This document shows positions 1-6,381 of a stretch of DNA of 16,427 bases, in pieces. A program made the translations under genes and the position numbers. Under the pieces are notes generated by a model. That model was not told the DNA's origin. It did no database searches and was given only the letters and a program-made list of their open reading frames with translations. The stretch is from Actinomycetes bacterium. Its GTDB lineage: Bacteria > Actinomycetota > Actinomycetes > Actinomycetales > Actinomycetaceae. Location: the NCBI GenBank assembly GCA_023387755.1, contig JAEWHO010000079.1, positions 1 through 16,427 of the forward strand, written 5' to 3'. Position 1 is the stretch's first letter. Each line of letters starts with the position of its first letter.

Positions 1-67
1 CACCCACCCCGGTGTCAGGCCCGGCACCCAGCCCACCCCGGCGCGTCACCTGCGATTAGGAGAGACT
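1..67. other. Window edge, possible tail of an upstream gene
   Basis: GC-rich stretch before the first gene. One plus-strand frame stays open from the window edge to a TAG at 57-59, which overlaps the start of the Shine-Dalgarno of the next gene. It would give a Pro-rich C-terminus ending RRVTCD. This could be the tail of an upstream plus-strand gene, but about 18 codons are too few to identify anything. The 10-bp word CCCACCCCGG occurs twice, at 3-12 and 32-41; in such GC-rich sequence this may be chance. Confidence 0.25.
58..64 (+). promoter_or_regulatory. Ribosome binding site of the hotdog thioesterase
   Basis: AGGAGAG lies three bases before ATG 68. The frame is open upstream to the window edge, so this site is what supports ATG 68 as the start. 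Confidence 0.65.
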
Positions 68-511
68 ATGGCAGCCATTGAGGTACCTATTCAGATTCGC
101 TGGGATGATATTGACGGCTACGGCCATGTCAATAACGCCTCCATGCTCACCCTGCTGGAGGAAGTCCGGATTGCAGTCTTTTGGCGCGGTTACGGGCTCG
201 ATACGCCTGTATCGTCCTTCGGTGCAGACGGGACCTCAGCCACCTTTATTGCCCGTCAGGAAATCGAATATCTCCAGTCGGTTGAGCTCGCCGATGAACC
301 CACCCCGATCAGCATGTGGGTCTCTAAAATCGGGGGTGCGTCAGTGAACGTGGACTATACGATCCCGGCGGAGGACGGGAGCGTTGCAGTAAAGGCTCGC
401 ACCGTCGTCGTCTTTGTTGATGCCGAAACGCACCGGCCCCGCAAAATCACCGACGACGAACGAGCCGTCCTTCGAGGAATACAGGCGGAACCCCTCGAAT
501 TCCGCCGCTAG
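68..511 (+). CDS. Single-hotdog acyl-CoA thioesterase (4HBT family)
   Basis: A 147-residue protein that should hydrolyse an acyl-CoA thioester to free acid and CoA in the cytosol; the natural acyl group cannot be told from sequence. Near the N-terminus it shows the 4-hydroxybenzoyl-CoA thioesterase / YbgC / FadM-type signature: R-W-x-D-x-D-x-x-GHVNN at residues 11-23, with Asp14 and Asp16, followed by LLEEVR at 29-34. The rest is one hotdog fold's worth of sequence, and the length is normal for the family. The start is ATG 68, preceded by AGGAGAG. It runs tail-to-tail into the tesB-type gene with 49 bp between the stops, so two thioesterases of different architecture sit together. From memory, M. 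tuberculosis has a similar small thioesterase gene (Rv2475c) a few genes from pepN, so this may be an old actinobacterial neighbour. Family assignment is firm; the substrate is unknown. Confidence 0.9.
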   Translation: MAAIEVPIQIRWDDIDGYGHVNNASMLTLLEEVRIAVFWRGYGLDTPVSSFGADGTSATFIARQEIEYLQSVELADEPTPISMWVSKIGGASVNVDYTIPAEDGSVAVKARTVVVFVDAETHRPRKITDDERAVLRGIQAEPLEFRR

Positions 512-563
512 CAGCCAGCAACCTAAACGCGAGCGCGGCAGCAGTCACCGGCTTCCGCCGCTA
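500..563. repeat. 11-bp direct repeat at two facing gene ends
   Basis: TTCCGCCGCTA occurs at 500-510 and again at 553-563. The first copy overlaps the TAG stop of the hotdog thioesterase on the plus strand; the second ends on the complement of the TAG stop of the tesB-type gene. The 49-bp gap between the stops shows no strong hairpin with a T-tract; CGCGAGCGCG near 529-538 is only a short stem. May be chance in GC-rich DNA. Confidence 0.4.
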
Positions 564-1589
564 ACTGTCGAAGTTCGGCACTCCACGCGACTCGACCCCG
601 TCAATGGGGACGTCGGGATCGGCGTGCTTTTGGCCGTCCTGCGGAGTGCGCACCATCCCCTCCTGGACGGCAGTGGCCACCAAGCGGCCGGAGGCGTCGT
701 AAATGTGCGTGATACCTAGACCCCGACCACCCTGGGCCGAGGGGGAGTACTGGTCGAAGAGATGCCACTGGTTAATATCCACATTGCGGTACCACCACAT
801 GGAGTGATCCAAACTGGCAATCGAAATACCCTCGTGCATCCACGCCAGTCCGTGCCGCCGCAATACTGGCTCCAACATGACCTGGTCGCAGGCGTAAATC
901 AGTAAAGCCCGGTGCAGGAGTTGATCGTCATCAGCATCCACCCCGGAACGCGCCCGCAACCACACCTGCTGGCGCGCCTGCTGATTGGGAGCCGGGTGGA
1001 GGTACATATTGCCGCTCACATGGCGCACATCGAAGGCCCCGGTGGCGGCCAAGAACTTCGCGGCCGGATGCTCCACCTTGGCAAAAAGCTCAAACCCGCT
1101 CGGCAGCAGCTCCGGCGCATGCGTCGCAGGCATCACCGACTGGTGTTCGCGTCCCGGCTGGCTCTCCTGGAAGGAAGCAATAACCGATAGGATCGGCTCC
1201 CCGTGCTGGATAGCGTGGACGCGGCGGGAAGAAAAGGAGCGCCCATCGTGGAGGTTTTCCACCTCGAAGCGCACCGGTCCATCAGTGTGGCCTGGGCGTA
1301 GAAAATATCCGTGGCACGAGTGCAGACCGCGCGGACCATCGCCGTCGTCGGGAGTGGTTCTGCCGGCGGCTATCATGGCTTGGCCCAATACCTGGCCCCC
1401 ATAGATCCGTCCCAACAAAAACGGCATAGAGGGCGCGGCAAAAGTGTGTTCGTCCAGCTGTGTTAGATCGAGCGCGGCTAGCACGTGGGAGAGCGGATCG
1501 ACATTGGGTTGGGGAATCGGTAGCACCCCGTTGACGGGATCGGGTACGCCGGCCGGGGTAGGTTGCAGATATACGTCGTCAGGGCTCAT
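561..1589 (-). CDS. tesB: Acyl-CoA thioesterase II (TesB family, double hotdog)
   Basis: A cytosolic thioesterase that hydrolyses medium to long acyl-CoAs. Numbered from the GTG at 1592, it shows GRIYGGQVLGQA at 61-72, LHSCHGYFLRPG at 90-101, DGRSFSSRRV at 116-125 and SLDHSMWWYR at 260-269. The catalytic triad of E. coli TesB (Asp204, Thr228, Gln278) aligns with Asp236, Ser260 and Gln310, so the middle residue is Ser instead of Thr. At about 342 residues it is longer than E. coli TesB (286) because of a Pro-rich N-terminal lead of about 30 residues and a polar C-terminal tail. The start is uncertain: GTG 1592 and ATG 1589 are adjacent codons and neither has a clear Shine-Dalgarno; ATG is chosen. 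It begins about 20 bp after the ptsI stop on the same strand, so co-transcription or translational coupling with ptsI is likely. Confidence 0.93.
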   Translation of the reverse strand: MSPDDVYLQPTPAGVPDPVNGVLPIPQPNVDPLSHVLAALDLTQLDEHTFAAPSMPFLLGRIYGGQVLGQAMIAAGRTTPDDGDGPRGLHSCHGYFLRPGHTDGPVRFEVENLHDGRSFSSRRVHAIQHGEPILSVIASFQESQPGREHQSVMPATHAPELLPSGFELFAKVEHPAAKFLAATGAFDVRHVSGNMYLHPAPNQQARQQVWLRARSGVDADDDQLLHRALLIYACDQVMLEPVLRRHGLAWMHEGISIASLDHSMWWYRNVDINQWHLFDQYSPSAQGGRGLGITHIYDASGRLVATAVQEGMVRTPQDGQKHADPDVPIDGVESRGVPNFDS

Positions 1590-1609
1590 CACGGCGCCAG
1601 TCTACTCAG

Positions 1610-3313
1610 TTACAAACCCAGCCGGGGGAGGACGTCTAAACGGTCACGCACCGCTTGGCGAGCTGATCGGGCACTATCGGCTGCTAGGGCCACGCCCGCC
1701 AATTCGCGGGCCTGAGCGAGCGTGACGGTCTCCAACACCGCCGCCACATCGGCAATAGACCTAGCCGCCATGGATAGCGACGCCACCCCCAAGCCGACGA
1801 GCACCACCGCGAGCGCGGGGTCGGCGGCCGCTTCCCCACACACCCCGACGGGCCGGTCTTGCTGCTGCCCACCACGGCAGGTGGCCTCGATCAGATCCAG
1901 AACTGCCGGATGCCACGGGTCAGTCAGGTCTGCTAAGGCCCCCAAGAGGCGATCAGAGCCCATCGTGTATTGGGAGAGATCATTGGTGCCGATAGAAGCA
2001 AAATCCGCTTCGGCCAGGATCTGTTTGGCTCGCAGCGCGCTACTGGGCACTTCCACCATGATGCCCGCCGCCGGCAAGCCGGCCTCTCGGCACGCCTGTA
2101 CGAACTTGCTGGCCTCACCGGGGGTGGAAATCATGGGGGCCATAACCCATACGTCAGTGCCAGTAGCCTCACGGGCAGCCGCGATAGCCTTCAACTGGCG
2201 GGTGAGGACATCCCGGTATTTTCGGCTAATCCGGTAACCGCGCATCCCTAGGGCGGGATTGGCTTCCCGTCCCACCGGTAAATATGCCAGCGGCTTATCG
2301 GAGCCCGCATCCAGGGTACGCACCACGATCCGGCCCGGTGGGGCGGCCTCAAAAATCTCGGTGTAGTGGGCAATCTGAGTGTCTATATCGGGTTCCTCTG
2401 CGAGCCCTAGATACATGAGTTCAGTGCGCAGCAGGCCAATGCCTTCCGCCTTAACGGCTGCCGCCTTCGCGGCCCCTGCGGCGTCGGAAATATTGGCCAA
2501 TAACGGTACTCGATGGCCACATGCGAGCTGGCCTACGCCGTCAAAGACGCGCTTTTCAATCCGCTCTTGCGCGGCATTAACCTGCTCCTCGGTCGGATCC
2601 ACGGTCACGGTGCCGGCAGCCCCATCAACGAGGACCAGCATGCCGTCACGTAGGCGGCTTGACTTGGGGGCTGCGACTACACAGGGCAGTCCCAATTCGC
2701 GGGCGACGATCGCCGTATGGGAGGTGGGACCGCCCTCGGAAATTACAATTGCTTTAACTTTGGTGACGTCTAATAGAGCGGTATCGGAGGGGGCCAGATC
2801 GGCGGCCCACAGGACGTGCTCAATATCGGGTGTGGGCAGGCCCGGGGCGGGGCGGCCACAAAGGCGGGCGATAATCCGGTCACGTACATCGAATACATCC
2901 AGGGCCCGGTCGGCCATGTACCCGCCCATCTCCCGCAGGGTTTCGGCCAGGAGTTCGGCAGCCTCCCACACTGCCCGGGCAGGGACGAGCAGGCGGTTCA
3001 CAATGAGATCAGCTGCTACCTCCAACAGCACCGGATCTTCGGCAATTTGTGCAGCCGTGTGGAGTACCTCAGCGCCGGCCCCGCCCGTGAGTTCGGCCCG
3101 TAACCGCAAGTTCGCAGCGGTCTGTGCAGCCGCCTCCTGTACTCGCTCCACTTCTGCGTACGGGTCTTTTTCCGCCGGCAAGAAGCGGGCAGCCGGTTCG
3201 GATACGCGGGGGAAGACTTTCTTTACTGGCCCAACCGCGCGGCCTGGACTCACCCCTATGCCGAGGTAGCGTGTCCGGACGTTGACGTCAGTGTCTTCTT
3301 CTTGGCAGCTCAT
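1610..3313 (-). CDS. ptsI: PTS Enzyme I (phosphoenolpyruvate-protein phosphotransferase)
   Basis: First enzyme of the sugar phosphotransferase system: it takes phosphate from PEP on a histidine and passes it to HPr. The 567 residues match the usual length. The HPr-binding helical region and swivelling domain (about 15-240) carry the phospho-histidine signature GGPTSHTAIVAR, with His199. The C-terminal PEP-binding barrel (about 265-550) has GIGLLRTELMYL at 291-302, RTLDAGSDKP at 332-341, MVEVPSSAL at 419-427, the second signature DFASIGTNDLSQYTMGSDR at 437-455 and the catalytic Cys492 in GVCGEAAADP. The start is ATG 3313, preceded by AAAGGGTGAG; a lead of about 16 residues precedes the conserved YLGIGVSPG. 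It is divergent from the EIIB gene across 123 bp and upstream of tesB. No HPr gene is in the window, so the phosphate acceptor must be encoded elsewhere. Confidence 0.97.
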   Translation of the reverse strand: MSCQEEDTDVNVRTRYLGIGVSPGRAVGPVKKVFPRVSEPAARFLPAEKDPYAEVERVQEAAAQTAANLRLRAELTGGAGAEVLHTAAQIAEDPVLLEVAADLIVNRLLVPARAVWEAAELLAETLREMGGYMADRALDVFDVRDRIIARLCGRPAPGLPTPDIEHVLWAADLAPSDTALLDVTKVKAIVISEGGPTSHTAIVARELGLPCVVAAPKSSRLRDGMLVLVDGAAGTVTVDPTEEQVNAAQERIEKRVFDGVGQLACGHRVPLLANISDAAGAAKAAAVKAEGIGLLRTELMYLGLAEEPDIDTQIAHYTEIFEAAPPGRIVVRTLDAGSDKPLAYLPVGREANPALGMRGYRISRKYRDVLTRQLKAIAAAREATGTDVWVMAPMISTPGEASKFVQACREAGLPAAGIMVEVPSSALRAKQILAEADFASIGTNDLSQYTMGSDRLLGALADLTDPWHPAVLDLIEATCRGGQQQDRPVGVCGEAAADPALAVVLVGLGVASLSMAARSIADVAAVLETVTLAQARELAGVALAADSARSARQAVRDRLDVLPRLGL

Positions 3314-3411
3314 GCCTAGCTCACCCTTTCCAATTCCTCCCTATTGTGCCAAGCGTCGCGGGTGGCGGCATCGCCGAAACCGGAAATTAATGGAATACTG
3401 GTGTGAGGATA

Positions 3412-3424
3412 GTAACGACGTCAC
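3412..3424. promoter_or_regulatory. Candidate operator palindrome upstream of the EIIB gene
   Basis: GTAACGACGTCAC is an imperfect 13-bp palindrome (five of six pairs) lying between the putative -10 and the Shine-Dalgarno of the EIIB gene, where a bound repressor would block transcription. Its core GACGTCA recurs at 3284-3290 inside the start of ptsI, as part of the palindrome TGACGTCA at 3283-3290. It may be coincidence; no regulator gene is nearby. Confidence 0.2.
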
Positions 3425-3430
3425 GAGGAG
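3425..3430 (+). promoter_or_regulatory. Ribosome binding site of the EIIB gene
   Basis: GAGGAG lies six bases before ATG 3437, a strong site that fixes the start of this very small gene. Confidence 0.8.
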
Positions 3431-3436
3431 CGGATT

Positions 3437-3667
3437 ATGAGCAACGCTGCTGACATTTTGCAGGGCCTGGGCGGCAAAGAAAATATCGACCTACTCGAAT
3501 CATGCATCACCCGACTGCGCGTACAGGTGAAGGATGTTGACAAGCTCGACGAGGATGCCCTTCACATGGATGGTGTCTACGGTGTGGTCGTGTCCGGCCA
3601 CGTAGTGCAGGTCGTCGTCGGCCCGGTAGCTGAACAGCTGACCGAGGAAATGCAAACGCTGCTGTAG
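3437..3667 (+). CDS. Stand-alone PTS EIIB domain (glucose / N-acetylglucosamine family)
   Basis: A 76-residue single-domain phosphocarrier. It should accept phosphate from EIIA on a cysteine and hand it to the sugar as it passes through a membrane EIIC. The phospho-cysteine motif is ESCITRLRV at 21-29, with Cys23, the expected motif for the glucose/GlcNAc EIIB family. The length equals one EIIB domain with no EIIC or EIIA fused. The start is ATG 3437, supported by GAGGAG. Stand-alone EIIB proteins of this size are known in actinobacteria, for example NagF of Streptomyces, which works in GlcNAc uptake with separate EIIC proteins. It is followed after 39 bp by malQ and then by an EIIA gene, all on the same strand. 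No EIIC is in the window, so the sugar cannot be assigned; glucose, GlcNAc or a maltose-type sugar all remain possible. Confidence 0.93.
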   Translation: MSNAADILQGLGGKENIDLLESCITRLRVQVKDVDKLDEDALHMDGVYGVVVSGHVVQVVVGPVAEQLTEEMQTLL

Positions 3668-3706
3668 TCCATACCCGCCATCGGGCGCTCGAATCCAAGG
3701 TGTCGC

Positions 3707-5923
3707 ATGACCATCACTAATACCGAGGCTCTCCATACCCTGGCTAACGCCTATGGCGTGGCCACTGAGTATTGGGATTTCCACGGCGAACACCGCCAGG
3801 TTACTCACTCCACCCTGCAGGCAGTGCTCGCTGCCCTCGGAGTGGAGATTAAAAGTGACGACGACGTCGCCCGCGCGCTCACCGAGCACGCGAACGAACC
3901 TTGGCGGCACCTGCTCCCGCCGTGTACGGTGGTCCGTTCCGGGCAGGAACACAATCTGGCTGTACACGTTCCGGACGGGGTGGGCGTTAAGGTCTATGTA
4001 GATCTCGAAGACGGCGGCCGCTGGGAGCTGTCTCAAAAAGATGTCTGGGTGCAGCCGCAGCAGATAGATGGGCAGATGCGTGGGAGGGCCACCTTCCTCA
4101 TTCCCGCAGATCTGCCACTGGGGTGGCATACCCTGACCGCTGAACGTGCCGATGGCGTGAGTGCCCAGGCCCCCTTGGCTATCACCCCGCAGCGCCTGCC
4201 GGAGCCACAGCTTGACACCAGCCGCGGTTGGGGCGCGATGGCGCAGCTGTATTCGGTGCGTTCGGCGCAGTCCTGGGGGATGGGCGATGCCCGTGACCTT
4301 GCCGAGATGGGCTCCTTCTTTGGTGCCGTTGGTGCGGACTTCTTGCTGATCAACCCGCTGCACGCTGCCCACCTTCAAACGCCGATTACCCCCTCGCCTT
4401 ATCTACCCACCTCCCGGCGTTTCGTATCCCCGCTCTATATCCGGCCTGAGGATATTCCGGAGGTCGCCTATCTGACCGGCCCGCAGCGCTCGCTGGTGCA
4501 ATGGGCGGCGGAGGATGTGCGGGCGCTGTCCCACACTGGCGATCCGATCGACCGAGATGCAGTGTGGAAAGCGAAAAACCAAGCGCTCGCGGTGATATAC
4601 GCCCACGGGCTCACCGATGCGCGTCGGCGTGCGTTCGAGCGGTTCAAAGAGCAGATGGGGCCGGGGCTGGAGGACTTCTCGCTGTGGTGTGCCCTCGCGG
4701 AGAAATACGGCGAGCAGCCGTGGCCGACTGGTTATCACCACCCTCACGCCACCCGCGCCGAGCTGGCCCGTTTTGAATTGCGCGAGCGGATCGAGTACTT
4801 CTCCTGGCTACAGTGGATTATCGACCAGCAGCTAGAACGTGCCCAGCACGATGCTCGCGCCAGCGGGATGGGCTTGGGGCTTATGCACGATCTGGCCGTG
4901 GGGGTACACCCACACGGAGCCGACGTATGGGCTTTGCAGGACGTTTTCGCCCACGGTATTGGCGTGGGAGCCCCGCCGGATATGTACAACCAGCAAGGGC
5001 AGAACTGGTCCCAGCCGCCCTGGCGACCAGATGCCCTCGCTCGCGCAGGTTACCGGCCGCTACGCGATATGCTCGCCACCGTCTTACGCCACGCCGGGGC
5101 GATTCGAGTGGATCATGTGATGGGATTCTTCCGCCTGTGGTGGATTCCGGACGGAGCCAGCCCCCACGAGGGCACCTATGTGCGTTTCGATCACGAAGCC
5201 ATGATCGGGGTGCTGTTGCTGGAGGCATACCGCGCCGGAGCCGTGTTGATCGGCGAGGATCTCGGCACCGTGGAGCCGTGGGTGCGTGATTATCTACAGG
5301 AGCGGGGGATTTACGGCACCTCAGTACTGTGGTTCGAATCCGACGACGACGGCGGGCCACGCCGTCCGGAAAACTACCGGGCGGAGGTCCTTGCGACGGT
5401 CGATACCCACGATATGCCGCCGGCAGCCGGATATTTAGCGGGTGAACACGTGGATCTGCGTGAGACCCTCGGGCTGCTGGTCGATCCAGTGGAAGAAGTG
5501 CGGGCCCAGGCAGAGGCCGAATGCGAGCGGATGATCGCGCGATTACACGAGTATGAGCTCCTCGGCGACAGGCCGACCGAGCGGGAAATTGTCGAGGCAA
5601 TGCACCGCTATATTGTCCTCACCTCGAGCCGCCTACTCGGTGTGGCCGTCACCGATATGGTCGGTGAGCGCCGCACCCAGAATCAGCCGGGCACCGATAC
5701 GGAATACCCGAATTGGAAACTGCCGCTAGCAGACGGTTCCGGCCAGGTAGTGCTGGTGGAGGATCTGCCGAAGAATGGACGGCTTATCTCCCTCCTGACC
5801 GCCATGCGTGACCAGCTGGGCAGCGATGACAGGCTACGAGAGACCGGCAGCGAGTACGATCGCTACGCCGCCGAATTACGAGGCCGGAAAGACTCCCAGT
5901 ACCGTCCGCGCCATGGAGAGTGA
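3707..5923 (+). CDS. malQ: 4-alpha-glucanotransferase (amylomaltase, GH77)
   Basis: A cytosolic enzyme that transfers alpha-1,4-glucan segments between maltodextrins and releases glucose, for use of maltose, maltodextrin or glycogen. The 738 residues fit the long actinobacterial/enterobacterial MalQ type. An N-terminal region of about 165 residues precedes the GH77 barrel, which opens with GWGAMAQLYSVRS at 174-186 and contains SPYLPTSRRFVSPLYI at 230-245. Catalytic residues by alignment with E. coli MalQ (Asp448, Glu496, Asp548) are the nucleophile Asp469 in IRVDHVMG, the acid/base Glu517 in LIGEDLG and Asp569 in VDTHDMPP. The start is ATG 3707, with CCAAGG six bases upstream. It lies between EIIB and EIIA genes, and its TGA at 5921-5923 is two bases before the EIIA ATG. 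This suggests that imported or stored glucan use is expressed together with PTS components. Confidence 0.97.
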   Translation: MTITNTEALHTLANAYGVATEYWDFHGEHRQVTHSTLQAVLAALGVEIKSDDDVARALTEHANEPWRHLLPPCTVVRSGQEHNLAVHVPDGVGVKVYVDLEDGGRWELSQKDVWVQPQQIDGQMRGRATFLIPADLPLGWHTLTAERADGVSAQAPLAITPQRLPEPQLDTSRGWGAMAQLYSVRSAQSWGMGDARDLAEMGSFFGAVGADFLLINPLHAAHLQTPITPSPYLPTSRRFVSPLYIRPEDIPEVAYLTGPQRSLVQWAAEDVRALSHTGDPIDRDAVWKAKNQALAVIYAHGLTDARRRAFERFKEQMGPGLEDFSLWCALAEKYGEQPWPTGYHHPHATRAELARFELRERIEYFSWLQWIIDQQLERAQHDARASGMGLGLMHDLAVGVHPHGADVWALQDVFAHGIGVGAPPDMYNQQGQNWSQPPWRPDALARAGYRPLRDMLATVLRHAGAIRVDHVMGFFRLWWIPDGASPHEGTYVRFDHEAMIGVLLLEAYRAGAVLIGEDLGTVEPWVRDYLQERGIYGTSVLWFESDDDGGPRRPENYRAEVLATVDTHDMPPAAGYLAGEHVDLRETLGLLVDPVEEVRAQAEAECERMIARLHEYELLGDRPTEREIVEAMHRYIVLTSSRLLGVAVTDMVGERRTQNQPGTDTEYPNWKLPLADGSGQVVLVEDLPKNGRLISLLTAMRDQLGSDDRLRETGSEYDRYAAELRGRKDSQYRPRHGE
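5915..5920 (+). promoter_or_regulatory. Ribosome binding site deciding the EIIA start
   Basis: GGAGAG inside the last codons of malQ lies five bases before ATG 5926. A GTG at 5920 in the same frame overlaps this site and has no Shine-Dalgarno of its own, so ATG 5926 is the better start. Confidence 0.65.
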
Positions 5924-5925
5924 TC

Positions 5926-6381
5926 ATGCCTAAGCAGACCGGTCCGTTGCAGATTCTGGCACCCTTCGCGGGGCGCGCCGTCGGTTTACGCGACGTGCCT
6001 GACGATGTCTTTGCCGCTGGAATCCTCGGGCCGGGACTGGCATTGTGGCCCCATGGGGAAGGCGAGGTGTGCGTCCACGCCCCGGTTGGCGGAACTATTG
6101 TCTCCTGGCATCCGCACGCCTGCGCGATCGACGCCGGGGGCGTCGGGGTCCTATTGCACCTCGGGTTAGAAACCGTCCACTTACAGGGCGAGGGTTTCAC
6201 CTGGTTGGTCGGTAAGGGGGATGCGGTGGCAGCCGGGCAGCACATCGCCACCTGGGATGTCAGCCGCACCCGCGCTTACCTTCCCGTAACCCCGGTTGTC
6301 ATTATGGACGGGGCCGAGATCGAGCTGGGCGCGAGTGGCGGAGTAGAGCAGGGAGACCTGCTCTACTCCGTCCTACATTAG
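5926..6381 (+). CDS. crr: Stand-alone PTS EIIA domain (glucose family, Crr-like)
   Basis: A 151-residue soluble phosphocarrier (153 if the GTG at 5920 is used). It takes phosphate from HPr and passes it to EIIB; in other bacteria such proteins also signal carbon status. The sequence follows E. coli EIIA-Glc throughout: LAPFAGRAVGLRDVPDDVFA near the N-terminus, APVGGTIVSWHPHACAI at 52-68 with the assisting His64, and LLHLGLETVHLQGEGF at 76-91 with the phosphorylated His78. It ends at one domain's length, with no EIIB or EIIC fused. ATG 5926 follows the malQ stop by two bases, so translation is probably coupled. The last codons form a perfect hairpin, described separately, and the TAG stop overlaps the TAA stop of pepN. 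With EIIB, malQ and the divergent ptsI it forms an incomplete PTS set: HPr and EIIC are missing here. The symbol crr is by family; the sugar is unknown. Confidence 0.94.
   Translation: MPKQTGPLQILAPFAGRAVGLRDVPDDVFAAGILGPGLALWPHGEGEVCVHAPVGGTIVSWHPHACAIDAGGVGVLLHLGLETVHLQGEGFTWLVGKGDAVAAGQHIATWDVSRTRAYLPVTPVVIMDGAEIELGASGGVEQGDLLYSVLH
6339..6370. terminator. Perfect 14-bp hairpin inside the EIIA 3' coding end
   Basis: Left arm 6339-6352 (CGGAGTAGAGCAGG), loop GAGA at 6353-6356, right arm 6357-6370 (CCTGCTCTACTCCG). All 14 pairs match, and the loop is of the GNRA tetraloop type. It is built from the codons for Gly-Val-Glu-Gln-Gly-Asp-Leu-Leu-Tyr-Ser of EIIA. On the plus strand a T-rich stretch TTAGTTTTCT follows about 8 bases later. 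On the minus strand the hairpin begins about 8 bases after the pepN stop, but no T-tract follows. Best read as a terminator for the PTS/malQ transcript, and possibly a 3'-end block or stabiliser for pepN mRNA. Termination is inferred; the pairing is seen directly. Confidence 0.65.

Larger units (their letters stand above)
3314..3436. promoter_or_regulatory. Divergent control region between ptsI and the EIIB gene
   Basis: This 123-bp gap must hold promoters for ptsI (-) and for EIIB-malQ-EIIA (+), so both arms of the PTS share one control region. For the plus direction the best match is an extended -10, TGG-AATACT at 3391-3399, without a good -35. GATAGT at 3408-3413 is a weaker alternative. 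I see no convincing promoter for the minus direction. Assignments are by eye only. Confidence 0.35.

Noticed and set aside
1..41. Repeated CCCACCCCGG at the window edge as a possible repeat array
   Set aside because: Only two copies of a low-complexity GC-rich word at irregular context; no array structure.
2379..3269. Long plus-strand open frame (296 codons) inside ptsI
   Set aside because: Fully antisense to ptsI, which has all Enzyme I motifs. The product is low-complexity Ser/Arg/Ala-rich, typical of a GC-rich shadow frame.
3500..4378. Minus-strand open frame of 292 codons across the EIIB gene and the start of malQ
   Set aside because: Covers two well-supported genes on the other strand and resembles no protein family.
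4881..5600. Minus-strand open frame inside malQ (239 codons)
   Set aside because: Arg/Pro-rich shadow of the malQ catalytic region.
5920..5925. GTG start of EIIA overlapping the malQ stop as GTGA
   Set aside because: The GTG overlaps the only Shine-Dalgarno (GGAGAG 5915-5920), which is well placed for ATG 5926 instead. Difference is two residues only.
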